Positions 53,154 to 61,604 are shown, counted from the first letter of the stretch. The stretch: 64,000 nucleotides of DNA from Rhizobium leguminosarum (GCF_004123835.1 NZ_MZMU01000010.1:124001-188000); one strand, 5' to 3'. Notes: generated from the letters alone by a model not told the origin. Made by a program: numbers and translations.

Positions 53154-53181
53154 AGCGCCCGCTCGGGAGGAAGCAGGCGCT
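53154..53181 (-). terminator. Anti-SD hairpin just after the DUF1127 gene
   Basis: Arms AGCGCC (53154-53159) and GGCGCT (53176-53181) enclose a loop showing CTTCCTCCC on the minus strand. The hairpin is followed by TTTGCTTTT. It starts 37 bases after the DUF1127 stop. It may end that mRNA or form a fifth member of the anti-SD hairpin series. Confidence 0.6.
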
Positions 53182-53217
53182 GGCATAGTCTTTGAAGATG
53201 CTTGGTCTAAGCTGCCG

Positions 53218-53364
53218 TTAGCGGGCGATGGCTGCGCGGGCGACGTTGCGGATGTCGCTGCGGCCGATGCCGAGGTCGTCCAGTTCGCGTGCGGACATAC
53301 GACCCAGTTCAGCGACCGTCTGACGGTACTTGCGCCAGTTGTTAAAAGAGCGTGCTACGTTCAT
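53218..53364 (-). CDS. DUF1127 small protein (CcaF1-like)
   Basis: A 48-residue basic protein, MNVARSFNNWRKYRQTVAEL continuing GRMSARELDDLGIGRSDIRN and ending VARAAIAR. This is the standard DUF1127 pattern with the LDDLGIGRSDI core. GGGGA precedes the ATG at 8 bases. In Rhodobacter the homologue is a stress-induced RNA-binding protein that affects maturation of cotranscribed CcsR sRNAs. Here too anti-SD hairpin RNAs follow on the same strand. It is too short for a 60-codon cut-off and is easily missed. Confidence 0.92.
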   Translation of the reverse strand: MNVARSFNNWRKYRQTVAELGRMSARELDDLGIGRSDIRNVARAAIAR

Positions 53365-53436
53365 GATGATCCCCTTTCGTGGGCTTTCGAAGCTTAGCTG
53401 CCAGTCCTTGGCGCTTCGTTCGCTTCGATGAGTTGT

Positions 53437-53490
53437 ATATAGTATGAGACATCTGATTATTGCAGCGCCAATGCATCACTGCACCTATGC
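53437..53490 (-). promoter_or_regulatory. DUF1127 gene promoter with GCATAGGTGC box
   Basis: Minus-strand GCATAGGTGC (53481-53490) lies 38 nt before a CTATAT -10 hexamer (53437-53442). No good -35 hexamer is present, which suggests activator dependence. The same box and spacing are found at the two linked sRNA promoters. Confidence 0.65.
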
Positions 53491-53547
53491 GGCGCTTGCA
53501 TGGGTCGCCATATCTAGTAGCTAATCAGGATCCGAACCGCTTCGCGG

Positions 53548-54528
53548 TCAGAGTTTGAAGCGATCGAAGGCCGTCAGCCGCACGATCGGCGGCTCCGCCT
53601 CGGCCCATCGGTAAATATCCGAGCGCAGATAGGATAGCTCGTCGTCGAGATCCTCTTCGCCGACTTCGATCCACCAGGACTTCAGGCGGCCGTCGCTGCC
53701 GTCCGACCAGCGATAACCCCTCGCCTTCAAGTGGTCCTTCATCTCGAACGGGCTGTGTTCGGCAAAGATACGGATGCGCGAGCGCTGGCTGGCGCGGTAA
53801 AGCTCGGTGAAGGGGCTTTCACCGTCGCGTTGCTCTCGATCGAGGATTTCGAGGAGCGCATGGCAGTCGTCCACGGCGCGATGTCCTTCGTGGAAATAAC
53901 CGGCCTGGCCGACGAGATAACCGAGCTTCGTGCCCTCGAAGCCGCGGGCGCTCCAGTCGATCTCCGAAATCGAGCATGCCCAGGCCTTGCCGGTGAAAAT
54001 CTTCGAGAAGGCTTCGCAGAACGGCCGGTCGAACCCGGCATTGTGGGCAATGATCAGATCCGCCGGCTCGATCAGAGTTCTCAGCGATGGGATATCGATG
54101 AGCTGTCCTTCGACCATCGCATCGGTGATGCCCGTCAGCCGGGTGATCTCGGGCGGGATCGGCCGGGACGGCTGTTGCAGGCCGCCGTAAATGCCCACGA
54201 TATCGCCGATCGCGCCGTCATCGTCGAAGGTAAAGGCGACGGCGCCGATTTCGATGATCTCGTCGCTGCGATGGTTGAGACCTGTGGTCTCCGTATCGAG
54301 AATGACGCCGAGCCGCGAAAACCCGGGCCGCCTAGCTGGCGCAATCGGCCGGGCCTCCAGTTTTCTCAAGATGCGATAGTTGCCGCTCTCTTCGAGCGCC
54401 CGCGCCATGTCTTCATCGGAGTGAACGACCGGCTGCGATGGACGCCGGTGCGATGGACCGCGCCCCTTGACCATCGCAGGCGATGCCTTGGCAAACATGT
54501 CGAGTTGCGAATCTCTGTGCACGCTCAT
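53548..54528 (-). CDS. DEDDh 3'-5' exonuclease (DNA polymerase III epsilon-like)
   Basis: A 326-residue protein. The exonuclease domain covers about residues 70-230. Exo I is VILDTETTGLN, Exo II is IIAHNAGFDRPF and Exo III is HRAVDDCHALLEIL, all intact. A low-complexity N-terminus (about 1-68) precedes it. The C-terminal segment (KARGYRWSDGSDGRLKSWWIEV...) is typical of rhizobial proteins that carry this exonuclease without a helicase or BRCT part. It probably acts in DNA repair or nucleic acid turnover. Confidence 0.9.
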   Translation of the reverse strand: MSVHRDSQLDMFAKASPAMVKGRGPSHRRPSQPVVHSDEDMARALEESGNYRILRKLEARPIAPARRPGFSRLGVILDTETTGLNHRSDEIIEIGAVAFTFDDDGAIGDIVGIYGGLQQPSRPIPPEITRLTGITDAMVEGQLIDIPSLRTLIEPADLIIAHNAGFDRPFCEAFSKIFTGKAWACSISEIDWSARGFEGTKLGYLVGQAGYFHEGHRAVDDCHALLEILDREQRDGESPFTELYRASQRSRIRIFAEHSPFEMKDHLKARGYRWSDGSDGRLKSWWIEVGEEDLDDELSYLRSDIYRWAEAEPPIVRLTAFDRFKL

Positions 54529-54612
54529 CGAATCTATATGTCACGGAGACGCGATTTAATCCATCGCGCGACAACGCCGCGCGTCTTTTCGAGAGGCGCA
54601 AAGGACGCTCCA

Positions 54613-54718
54613 AAGCATGTCGCGCAAAAGTGTGGAGCGGTTTTGCGACAACGACATGCGCAAAACCAAAGACCTAAAGCGTGGCAAGCGAATCTGAAAG
54701 ATCGCGACGCGCTTTAGC
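54613..54718. repeat. Second RIME-like intergenic element (two palindromes)
   Basis: GCATGTCG (54615-54622) pairs with CGACATGC (54652-54659), and CTAAAGCG (54674-54681) with CGCTTTAG (54710-54717). It is about 105 bp, with the same two-palindrome plan as the element at 31.6 kb but a different sequence. It separates the exonuclease and histidine kinase genes. Confidence 0.7.
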
Positions 54719-54726
54719 ACCTTGAA

Positions 54727-56106
54727 TTACGCAGTAACCAGGCGCGGCGGCGTGTCAGCGTCTGCCGTTTTGTCCGGCGGGAAGCTCAGCCGGCAGACCG
54801 CGCCGGGACTGCGGTTGTCGATCGTCACCTCGCCGCCGTGCATGCGCAGGATGTCGCGAACGAGATTGAGGCCGAGGCCGGCGCCGCGTCCGTCGTGATG
54901 GCGCTTGAAGAACGGCTCGAATATGCGCTCCCGCATATCGGCGGGGATGCCCGGTCCCTCGTCTTTGACCTCGATCCAGTTGCAGCCTGAAGTCAGCGAG
55001 ATGATGCCTTTCCTGCCGCCGTGGTTGATCGCGTTCTGCAGGATGTTCATCAGGGCGCGCTGCAGCGCCAGAGGATCGCCCTCGATCTCGCCGGCGCCGT
55101 CGACATCGAACTGCACCGTATAACCGGCGGCAAAGGCCAGTGGCGCCATCTCGATGATGACCTTCCTCGCCAGTTGGCCGAGGTCGACATTGCAGAATTG
55201 GACCTTGCCCTGTTTCAGTCGCTGAAGATCGAGCATCTGCTCGGTGAGTACGGCAAGCCTTGCGGCATCTTCCAAGAGGTCGGTCTTGATCGAACTGTGC
55301 GGCAGGGATCCAATTCTCGTATTCAGAATGGCGATCGGCGTGCGCAGCTCATGGGCGGCGTCGGTCAGAAACCGCTCTTGCCGCTCATAACCCTCGTCGA
55401 GACGGCCGAGGGCGCGGTTGACGGCGTGCACCAGCGGCGCGATCTCTTCGGGAATATCGTTTTCCGACAGCCGGCCGCCACGCTGGTCGATATCGATCGT
55501 ATCGGCCTGGAGCGCGGCCTGGTCGATCCCGACCAGCGACCTTCGCACGACGAGCGGCGTCGCGATCAACGCACCCAACGCCATCACCGCGACGATCGGA
55601 ATAACAATTTTCGCAAGGACCAGCGAAAGTTTGAGCAGGATGGAGGTGGACGAGTTGGGGCCGTCGGTGCCCGTCAGAAACTGCACCTGTCCCCAATCCG
55701 TCGCAATCCACATCATCCGGGCGGCCGGACGGTCGTGGTCGCCGAGGTTCGAGCCGAACTTGGCCTGGCCGATATGATCGAGCGTGTTGCCGATTGCGGC
55801 ATATTCTTCCGGAATCCGGCCCTCGGTCAAAACATGTCCCTGCATGTCGCGTATGGTGTACCAGAGATCGGGCGCCTCCTTCCGCAGCTGTCGAAGATCC
55901 TCGGTCTCCCTCAGGCTCAACTCTCCGGTGGGCTGGCGGAAGACGGCCTGGCGCAGGATCTCGATCGTGCCCTCCGTCGATCTGAATTCGGATATCTTGC
56001 CAACCGAAATCAGCACGATCATCACCAGGATGAGCACGACCGATTGCACGGCAAGAAGCCGCCAGAACAGGCGCTTGCGCAGCGAATAGGAGCATCGTTT
56101 GCTCAT
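54727..56106 (-). CDS. Two-component sensor histidine kinase
   Basis: A 459-residue membrane kinase. Helices lie at about residues 13-35 and 163-185 with a periplasmic domain between, then a HAMP region. The H-box is FLTDAAHELRTPIAIL, the N-box LMNILQNAINHGG, G1 VKDEGPGIPADM and G2 GRGAGLGLNLV. The ATG overlaps the response-regulator stop by four bases. It phosphorylates the partner encoded just upstream. The signal is unknown; the periplasmic domain has no recognised ligand-binding family. Confidence 0.93.
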   Translation of the reverse strand: MSKRCSYSLRKRLFWRLLAVQSVVLILVMIVLISVGKISEFRSTEGTIEILRQAVFRQPTGELSLRETEDLRQLRKEAPDLWYTIRDMQGHVLTEGRIPEEYAAIGNTLDHIGQAKFGSNLGDHDRPAARMMWIATDWGQVQFLTGTDGPNSSTSILLKLSLVLAKIVIPIVAVMALGALIATPLVVRRSLVGIDQAALQADTIDIDQRGGRLSENDIPEEIAPLVHAVNRALGRLDEGYERQERFLTDAAHELRTPIAILNTRIGSLPHSSIKTDLLEDAARLAVLTEQMLDLQRLKQGKVQFCNVDLGQLARKVIIEMAPLAFAAGYTVQFDVDGAGEIEGDPLALQRALMNILQNAINHGGRKGIISLTSGCNWIEVKDEGPGIPADMRERIFEPFFKRHHDGRGAGLGLNLVRDILRMHGGEVTIDNRSPGAVCRLSFPPDKTADADTPPRLVTA

Positions 56107-56777
56107 GATGCTTCACGCAGGAGATAACCCACGCCCCGGATAACGTTGATGACCACGCCTGCCTGCGATGCTGCCAGCTTGCGCCGTAGCCGCGATATGT
56201 GGGAATCGAGCGCGTTCGACTGGATCTCGTCGTCGAAGCCGAAGACTGCTTCCATCAAGGCCGGTCGCGGCACCATGCGACCGGCACGGCGCATGAGGCA
56301 TTCGAGCACCAGCGCCTCCCGGCGCGGCATTTCCAGACGCAGGCCGGAGACGATGATGTCGCAATAGGTCGGATCGAACGAAAGACGGCCGATCGAGATC
56401 AGCGCCGGGCGCAAGGTTTCGGAGCGGCGCATCACGGCACGCAGCCGCGCCAGAAGTTCGTCGAAGACGAAGGGCTTGGCAAGGTAATCGTCGGCGCCGG
56501 TCTCAAGGCCGGTGATTCTGTCTGGAACCTCTCCCTTGGCGGTGATGACGATGATTGGCAGCGTCAGCCCCCTTTTGCGGATCTTCGGAATGAGTTCGAG
56601 GCCATCGCCGTCAGGCAGTTGCCGATCCAGGAGGACGGCGTCGTAAGCGCCGTCGCCGATCACCAGTTCGGCGTCATATAGAGTCGAGACGTGGTCCATC
56701 ACCATGTCGTGCCTGGTGAGCGCCCCCCGGAGCGCCACGGCCATTTGAGGTTCATCCTCGATCAGTAATATGCGCAT
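56103..56777 (-). CDS. OmpR-family response regulator
   Basis: A 224-residue regulator with a receiver domain (phosphoacceptor Asp in DAVLLDRQLPDGDG, near residue 51, and Lys in DDYLAKPFVFDELLARL). The C-terminal winged-helix DNA-binding domain contains ALMEAVFGFDDEIQSNALDSHISRLRRKL. It is the first gene of a two-gene operon with the overlapping kinase. The pattern is close to QseB/PmrA-type regulators. Targets are unknown. Confidence 0.94.
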   Translation of the reverse strand: MRILLIEDEPQMAVALRGALTRHDMVMDHVSTLYDAELVIGDGAYDAVLLDRQLPDGDGLELIPKIRKRGLTLPIIVITAKGEVPDRITGLETGADDYLAKPFVFDELLARLRAVMRRSETLRPALISIGRLSFDPTYCDIIVSGLRLEMPRREALVLECLMRRAGRMVPRPALMEAVFGFDDEIQSNALDSHISRLRRKLAASQAGVVINVIRGVGYLLREAS

Positions 56778-56924
56778 CTCACATTCCTATCGGAGGGCCT
56801 ATCGGGAGCCAATCGGGGCCGTCGGTCCATAGGTGGAAACCATATCACCCTCGAGCAAGTCTGCGATGCCTGTCGCGCATCGAATGCCGGATCGCCGCCT
56901 CGTAGCAAAGGATCGTATCCGCCA

Positions 56925-57521
56925 TCATGCGCGGCGTTGCTCGATCAATATCATTGGCTGGTACCTGCGGCTGATCCGGTAGACCGCCGCCGGCGGGATA
57001 TTGCGCAACGTCCAGCCGATCCTCGTGGCGACAAGGCCGAGGGAGTCGAGGATTTCCACGGGCACCGGGCATTTCGGCCCGTAGGTGAACTGATAGAAGG
57101 CACCGTGCGGTCTGAGGTTGGAAAAGCAGCCATCGAGGAGCGCCCGCACGTCCTCCGGCCGCATGGCAAGAAGCGGAAGCCCGCTGACGACGCCGCCGAA
57201 GAAGCTTCCGGAAAGCGTCTTCCACATCTGCCGCACATCCGCCCGCAGCACCCTGGCATCGGGAAAGCGGCCCTGAAGCAGCGTGGCGAAATCCCGCTCG
57301 TATTTGATCAGAGTCAGATCGCGTTCGGCAATGCCGCGTTCCAAAAGGGCCGCGGTGAAAACGCCAGTGCCCGGGCCGAGTTCGAGAACCGGCCCCGTCA
57401 GCGCAGAAATTTCCTTGGTCATCAGGCCCGCAAGGCGAGGGCCTGACGGCGTGATCGAGGCGATGCGCAGCGGCGCGCGAAGCCAGGCAAGAAGAAAGCG
57501 TCGTCGATCGAAACGTGGCAT
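56925..57521 (-). CDS. SAM-dependent phospholipid N-methyltransferase-like protein (PmtA type)
   Basis: A 198-residue methyltransferase beginning MPRFDRRRFLLAWLRAPLRIASITPSGPRLAGLM. The SAM-binding motif is VLELGPGTGVFTAALLERGI, and the region VVSGLPLLAMRPEDVRALLDGCFSNLRPHGAFYQFTYGPKCPV follows. This is the pattern of Sinorhizobium-type PmtA enzymes that methylate phosphatidylethanolamine toward phosphatidylcholine, and it is also similar to KsgA. Rhizobia carry several such paralogues. The ATG at 57521 was chosen over 57551 to match the family start. Confidence 0.85.
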   Translation of the reverse strand: MPRFDRRRFLLAWLRAPLRIASITPSGPRLAGLMTKEISALTGPVLELGPGTGVFTAALLERGIAERDLTLIKYERDFATLLQGRFPDARVLRADVRQMWKTLSGSFFGGVVSGLPLLAMRPEDVRALLDGCFSNLRPHGAFYQFTYGPKCPVPVEILDSLGLVATRIGWTLRNIPPAAVYRISRRYQPMILIEQRRA

Positions 57522-57606
57522 GGGACCTTCACATTGGCAGATTGATCCCACCTATGAACCCGCCCAACATTGCAACAGTCTGTCAAATCGCCGCCGACGC
57601 AGTTCT

Positions 57607-58497
57607 TCATGCCTGAGACGCGACCTTCCGCTGCGCTGTTCTGAGCCCCTTTCGGTCGATCCAGCTTTTGATTTCGGCGGCAATCGCCTCAGGCTGGTCC
57701 TCGGGGGCAATGTGGCGTGCCGGCCCGCAAGCCCTGATATCCAGGCCGGCGATGTTGTCGCGACACCACGAGATCATCGCGCTGCCGATCAACAGCGTTT
57801 CGGAGGGACCGTCGAAGGTCAGCAACAGCTTGGGAGTTTGAGGACTGGCGGAAAGCCAGCGGTCATTGGCCTCGATCCTGCCGACCACATCGGCCGGCTC
57901 GCCGTTGATCGGCATGGCGCGCGGCCATTCCAAAAGCGGGCGCCGGCTGTCGCGGTCCGGATAGGGGGCGCGGTAGACATCCCAATTGACCTCGCTGAGC
58001 CCTTTCAGCGTGGTGGCATGCAAGGCCTGTTCGATGAAGAAATTTTCGTCGAGGACCTTGGCTTCGCCGGTTCCCGCACCCCGCAACAGTTCATAACGCG
58101 CCTTTCCGCCGCCTGGGAGATCCTCCCAGCTCATCGGCCGCAGGATGGTTTCCATGAAGGCGATGCCGCGCACCCGCTTGGCGTGGCGTGAAGCCCAGTC
58201 GAACGCCAGTGCGCCGCCCCAGTCGTGGCCGACGAGCACGACGTCGTCGAGGTCAAGCGCATCGAACCAGGCGTCGAGATAGGCGATGTGATCGGTATAG
58301 CGATAGCCGATGTCCGGTTTGCCGGAGCGTCCCATGCCGATCAGATCGGGCGCCAGGCAGCGGCCAGGCCCTATACCGGGCATGATGTTCCGCCAGAGAT
58401 GCGATGAGGTGGGATTGCCGTGAAGGAAGACGATCGGGTCGCCCTCTCCCAGTTCCTCGTAGGAGATGAACGAGGTGAGAATATCGATGGTCGGCAT
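57607..58497 (-). CDS. dhaA: Haloalkane dehalogenase, HLD-II subfamily
   Basis: A 296-residue alpha/beta-hydrolase that removes halides from haloalkanes. The nucleophile is D92 (LVGHDWGGALAF), with halide-stabilising N28 (FLHGNPTSSHLW) and W93, catalytic acid E116 (AFMETI) and H262 (GPARHIAPEDQPEAIA). This residue set matches the DhaA/DbjA (HLD-II) group known from rhizobia. It diverges from a MarR regulator with a palindromic operator between them. The natural substrate is unknown. Confidence 0.92.
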   Translation of the reverse strand: MPTIDILTSFISYEELGEGDPIVFLHGNPTSSHLWRNIMPGIGPGRCLAPDLIGMGRSGKPDIGYRYTDHIAYLDAWFDALDLDDVVLVGHDWGGALAFDWASRHAKRVRGIAFMETILRPMSWEDLPGGGKARYELLRGAGTGEAKVLDENFFIEQALHATTLKGLSEVNWDVYRAPYPDRDSRRPLLEWPRAMPINGEPADVVGRIEANDRWLSASPQTPKLLLTFDGPSETLLIGSAMISWCRDNIAGLDIRACGPARHIAPEDQPEAIAAEIKSWIDRKGLRTAQRKVASQA

Positions 58498-58548
58498 ATG
58501 GAGCTCCGCGCTTTCGTGTTATATAGGCAGGTGACTGTCCATTTATCA

Positions 58549-58570
58549 TATAGACAGGTACCTGTCTATA
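58549..58570. promoter_or_regulatory. Perfect 22-bp palindromic operator between dhaA and marR
   Basis: The arm TATAGACAGGT (58549-58559) is followed immediately by its exact reverse complement (58560-58570). A related imperfect site beginning TATAGGCAGGT lies 27 bp to the left (about 58522-58545). The palindrome ends 16 bases before the marR start and is a likely MarR site controlling both genes. Confidence 0.8.
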
Positions 58571-58586
58571 TTCTGCGCGGGGTTTC

Positions 58587-59009
58587 ATGTCGTCTTCGTC
58601 CCTTGGCCTGTTGTTGCGTCTGGTCCATCAGCATTGGACACAGGCCGTCGAAGCGGCACTCGATGAGGCCGGCTACGGCGATATCCGCCCGCCGCATGCC
58701 AACGTCTTCACCTTCGCGCGGCCCGAGGGCATCCAGGTTAGCGAGCTGACCAAGCTCGCCCGTGTGCGTAAGCAGACGATGACGCAGGCCGTGGAAGAAC
58801 TCGAGCGCCTGGGTTATGTCGAGCGCCGGCCAGATCCGAACGATCGGCGCGGCAGGCTGGTGTTTCTGACGGAAAAGGGCCAGGGGGTCAGGCCGATAGC
58901 GATGGCGGCGGGCCGGCACGTCGATGAAAGCTGGGCGGCCTTGACCAGCCAGCAGCAAATGGACGATCTGCGTACAGCACTTCGGCGGCTGCTGGAGCAG
59001 TTGCAATAG
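58587..59009 (+). CDS. MarR-family transcriptional regulator
   Basis: A 140-residue MarR repressor. The winged helix lies at about residues 45-100, IQVSELTKLARVRKQTMTQAVEELERLGYVERRPDPNDRRGRLVFLTEKG, with dimerisation helices at both ends. It is divergent from the haloalkane dehalogenase and followed 63 bp downstream by an amine oxidase. It probably represses dhaA and itself through the palindrome in its promoter. Confidence 0.93.
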   Translation: MSSSSLGLLLRLVHQHWTQAVEAALDEAGYGDIRPPHANVFTFARPEGIQVSELTKLARVRKQTMTQAVEELERLGYVERRPDPNDRRGRLVFLTEKGQGVRPIAMAAGRHVDESWAALTSQQQMDDLRTALRRLLEQLQ

Positions 59010-59072
59010 CGAAGCAGGGCTTGCTTGAGACGACCCTTTCCACTTAACCGTCGCACGACCAAAGGAAAATAC

Positions 59073-60335
59073 ATGCCTGGTGACAACAGCAAGGATGCCG
59101 AGGAGGATGTCGTCATCATCGGCGCCGGTGCAGCCGGCATTGCCGCCGCCCGTCGTCTGCAGGCAATCCGCCCGGACCTTTCCATCCTCCTGCTTGAAGC
59201 TGGCGATCGTCTCGGCGGTCGCGCCTGGACGGTCAGCCTGCCGGAAGCTGCCGATATCGGGCTCGATCTCGGCTGCGGCTGGCTGCATGGCGCGCGGACC
59301 AATGCCTGGACTGCGATCGCTGGCGAGGTCGGACTGACGGTCGACCGCACGCCTGCGCCCTGGAACGATGGCGGACGGCGGCTTCAGCGGGATGACGCGG
59401 AGGCGCGTGCCGCAAGGCAGGCGATCGGCGCCTACTTCGAGCGCCTCGAGAGCCACGCGGGGAATGATGCAGCCATGGCCGATATGCTCGAACCCGGCAA
59501 TCCCTGGAACGGCCAGATCCGGGCGGTCGGCACCTACATCACCGGCGCCGAACTGGAGCGGTCGTCGGTCGTCGATTACAACAGATACGATCCCGGCGCT
59601 GGCCCTGACTGGCGGGTGCGCGAGGGCTATGGAACGCTGGTCTCGCTTTACGGCAAGCCGGTTCGGGCAAGGCTCGGCACGGAGGTAACGCGCATTGACC
59701 ATCGTCATGCCGGCCGTATCGGCATCGAGACGAACCGGGGTGTGCTCAATGCCCGAGCGGTGCTGGTGACGGTTTCGACGAATGTGCTTGCCGCCGGCAA
59801 GATCGTCTTCGACCCGCCTTTGCCTGACAAGATCGAGGCAGCAGCCCGTTTGCCGCTCGGGCTCGCCGACAAGCTCTTCTTGAGGCTCGCAAACCGGGAG
59901 GCGCTGCCGGCGGACACGCATATGTTGGGCTCTCCCCGTCGCGGTGCGACCGGCACCTATCAACTGCGGCCGTTCGGCGCGCCCGTCGTCGAGGCCTATT
60001 TCGCCGGCGACCTCGCGCATGATCTGGAGGGGCAAGGCAGACAGGCTGCCTTCTCCTTCGCTGGAGACGAACTGGCGGCACATTTCGGCGCGGATATCCG
60101 CAAGGAGCTGTCAGTCGCCGCAATGTCGGCCTGGGCCGCAGCGCCCCATATCGGCGGCTCCTATTCCTACGCCGAACCCGGTGCCTCCGACCAACGCGGC
60201 CATCTCGCCGCGTCGCATGACGAGCGGATCTTCTTTGCCGGCGAAGCCTGTTCGACATCGCGTTATTCGACGGCGCACGGCGCCTACGAGACCGGCGCCG
60301 CCGCAGCCGATCGGATCGCCGGCTCGTTTTCGTAA
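59073..60335 (+). CDS. Flavin-dependent amine oxidase
   Basis: A 420-residue FAD enzyme. The dinucleotide motif is VVIIGAGAAGIAAARRLQA followed by GDRLGGRAWT. The C-terminal FAD-binding segment reads IFFAGEACSTSRYSTAHGAYETGAAAADRI. It oxidises an amine to an imine with release of peroxide in relatives (monoamine or polyamine oxidases). The ATG at 59073 has AAAGGA upstream. Expression may be linked to the preceding MarR gene; the substrate is not known. Confidence 0.9.
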   Translation: MPGDNSKDAEEDVVIIGAGAAGIAAARRLQAIRPDLSILLLEAGDRLGGRAWTVSLPEAADIGLDLGCGWLHGARTNAWTAIAGEVGLTVDRTPAPWNDGGRRLQRDDAEARAARQAIGAYFERLESHAGNDAAMADMLEPGNPWNGQIRAVGTYITGAELERSSVVDYNRYDPGAGPDWRVREGYGTLVSLYGKPVRARLGTEVTRIDHRHAGRIGIETNRGVLNARAVLVTVSTNVLAAGKIVFDPPLPDKIEAAARLPLGLADKLFLRLANREALPADTHMLGSPRRGATGTYQLRPFGAPVVEAYFAGDLAHDLEGQGRQAAFSFAGDELAAHFGADIRKELSVAAMSAWAAAPHIGGSYSYAEPGASDQRGHLAASHDERIFFAGEACSTSRYSTAHGAYETGAAAADRIAGSFS

Positions 60336-60572
60336 AATCCGTGATCGTCGCCGGCTGCGACCGCAGGCAGGAATATTTTTTTCTCACTTGTCGCGCGGGC
60401 GGGATTGGTTATGCTCCCCCGGCCCTGTGCTCCCAGCCTGGGGCGCCATACGTCATCCGGCGGCAAGCGGCCGCCTCAAGCACAATATTGTCATTGTCAT
60501 TGATTGCAGGAGCCCCGGCTTCTACCCCGACGTTTGCACGTCGGCTGCGGGTATCCGCATGAGGAGGAAGAA

Positions 60573-61604
60573 ATGGATTATCGCAAGCTCGGTCCCAGCG
60601 GGACCGTCGTCACCGCCTATTGCCTCGGCACCATGACGTTCGGCGCGGAGGCCGACGAGGCCGCCTCGCACAAGCTGCTCGACGATTATTTCGCCTGGGG
60701 CGGCAATTTCATCGATACCGCCGATGTCTATAGCGCCGGCAAGTCGGAAGAGATCATCGGACGCTGGCTGAAGGCGCGCCCGACTGAGGCGCGCCAGGCG
60801 ATCGTCGCCACCAAAGGGCGTTTTCCGATGGGCAACGGACCCAACGATATCGGCCTGTCGCGCCGGCATCTCGGTCAGGCGCTCGACGATTCGCTCCGCC
60901 GTCTCGACGTTGAACAGATCGACCTCTACCAGATGCATGCCTGGGACGCGTTGACTCCGATCGAAGAGACGCTGCGCTTCCTCGACGATGCGGTTTCTTC
61001 CGGCAAGATCGGCTATTACGGCTTCTCCAATTATGTCGGCTGGCACATCGCCAAGGCCTCGGAGATCGCCAAGGCGCGCGGTTATACCCGCCCGGTGACG
61101 CTGCAGCCGCAATATAACCTGCTGGTGCGCGACATCGAGCTCGAGATCGTCGCGGCCTGCCAGGATGCCGGCATGGGTCTGTTGCCGTGGTCGCCGCTCG
61201 GCGGCGGCTGGCTGACCGGCAAGTACAAGCGCGACGAGATGCCGACGGGCGCCACCCGCCTCGGTGAAAATCCCAATCGCGGCGGCGAATCCTATGCGCC
61301 GCGCAATGCGATGGAGAGAACCTGGGCGATTATCGCTGTCGTCGAGGAGATCGCCAAGGCGCATGGCGTCAGCATGGCGCAGGTGGCGCTCGCCTGGACG
61401 GCGGCGCAGCCGGCGATCACATCCGTCATCCTCGGTGCGCGCACGCCCGAACAGCTCGCCGACAATCTCGGCGCCATGAAGCTCAAGCTTTCAGATGACG
61501 AGATGGCGAGATTGAACGATGTGAGCGCCCCTCAACCGTTCGACTATCCCTATGGCAAGGGCGGCATCAACCAACGCCACCGCAAGATCGAGGGCGGCCG
61601 CTGA
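60573..61604 (+). CDS. Aldo/keto reductase
   Basis: A 343-residue NADPH-dependent reductase of the AKR fold (YghZ/general stress type). The catalytic tetrad region is visible: D and Y in NFIDTADVYSAGKSEEIIGRWL, K in IVATKGRF and H in YQMHAWD. The cofactor-phosphate region near the C-terminus reads ITSVILGARTPEQLADNLGA. A very strong GAGGAGG precedes the ATG at 60573. It ends just before a shared terminator and converges with the permease gene. Confidence 0.92.
   Translation: MDYRKLGPSGTVVTAYCLGTMTFGAEADEAASHKLLDDYFAWGGNFIDTADVYSAGKSEEIIGRWLKARPTEARQAIVATKGRFPMGNGPNDIGLSRRHLGQALDDSLRRLDVEQIDLYQMHAWDALTPIEETLRFLDDAVSSGKIGYYGFSNYVGWHIAKASEIAKARGYTRPVTLQPQYNLLVRDIELEIVAACQDAGMGLLPWSPLGGGWLTGKYKRDEMPTGATRLGENPNRGGESYAPRNAMERTWAIIAVVEEIAKAHGVSMAQVALAWTAAQPAITSVILGARTPEQLADNLGAMKLKLSDDEMARLNDVSAPQPFDYPYGKGGINQRHRKIEGGR

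Noticed and set aside
52891..53181. Recurring GGGAGGAGG as a possible CRISPR or tandem repeat
   Set aside because: The repeat is only 9 bases at uneven spacing, and each copy lies in the loop of a different stem with unrelated arms, which fits sRNA hairpins and not an array of repeats and spacers.
52803..53397. Plus-strand open frames of 69-164 codons
   Set aside because: They run antisense through the hairpin array and the DUF1127 gene, have no domain, and owe their openness to the GGGAGGAGG repeats.
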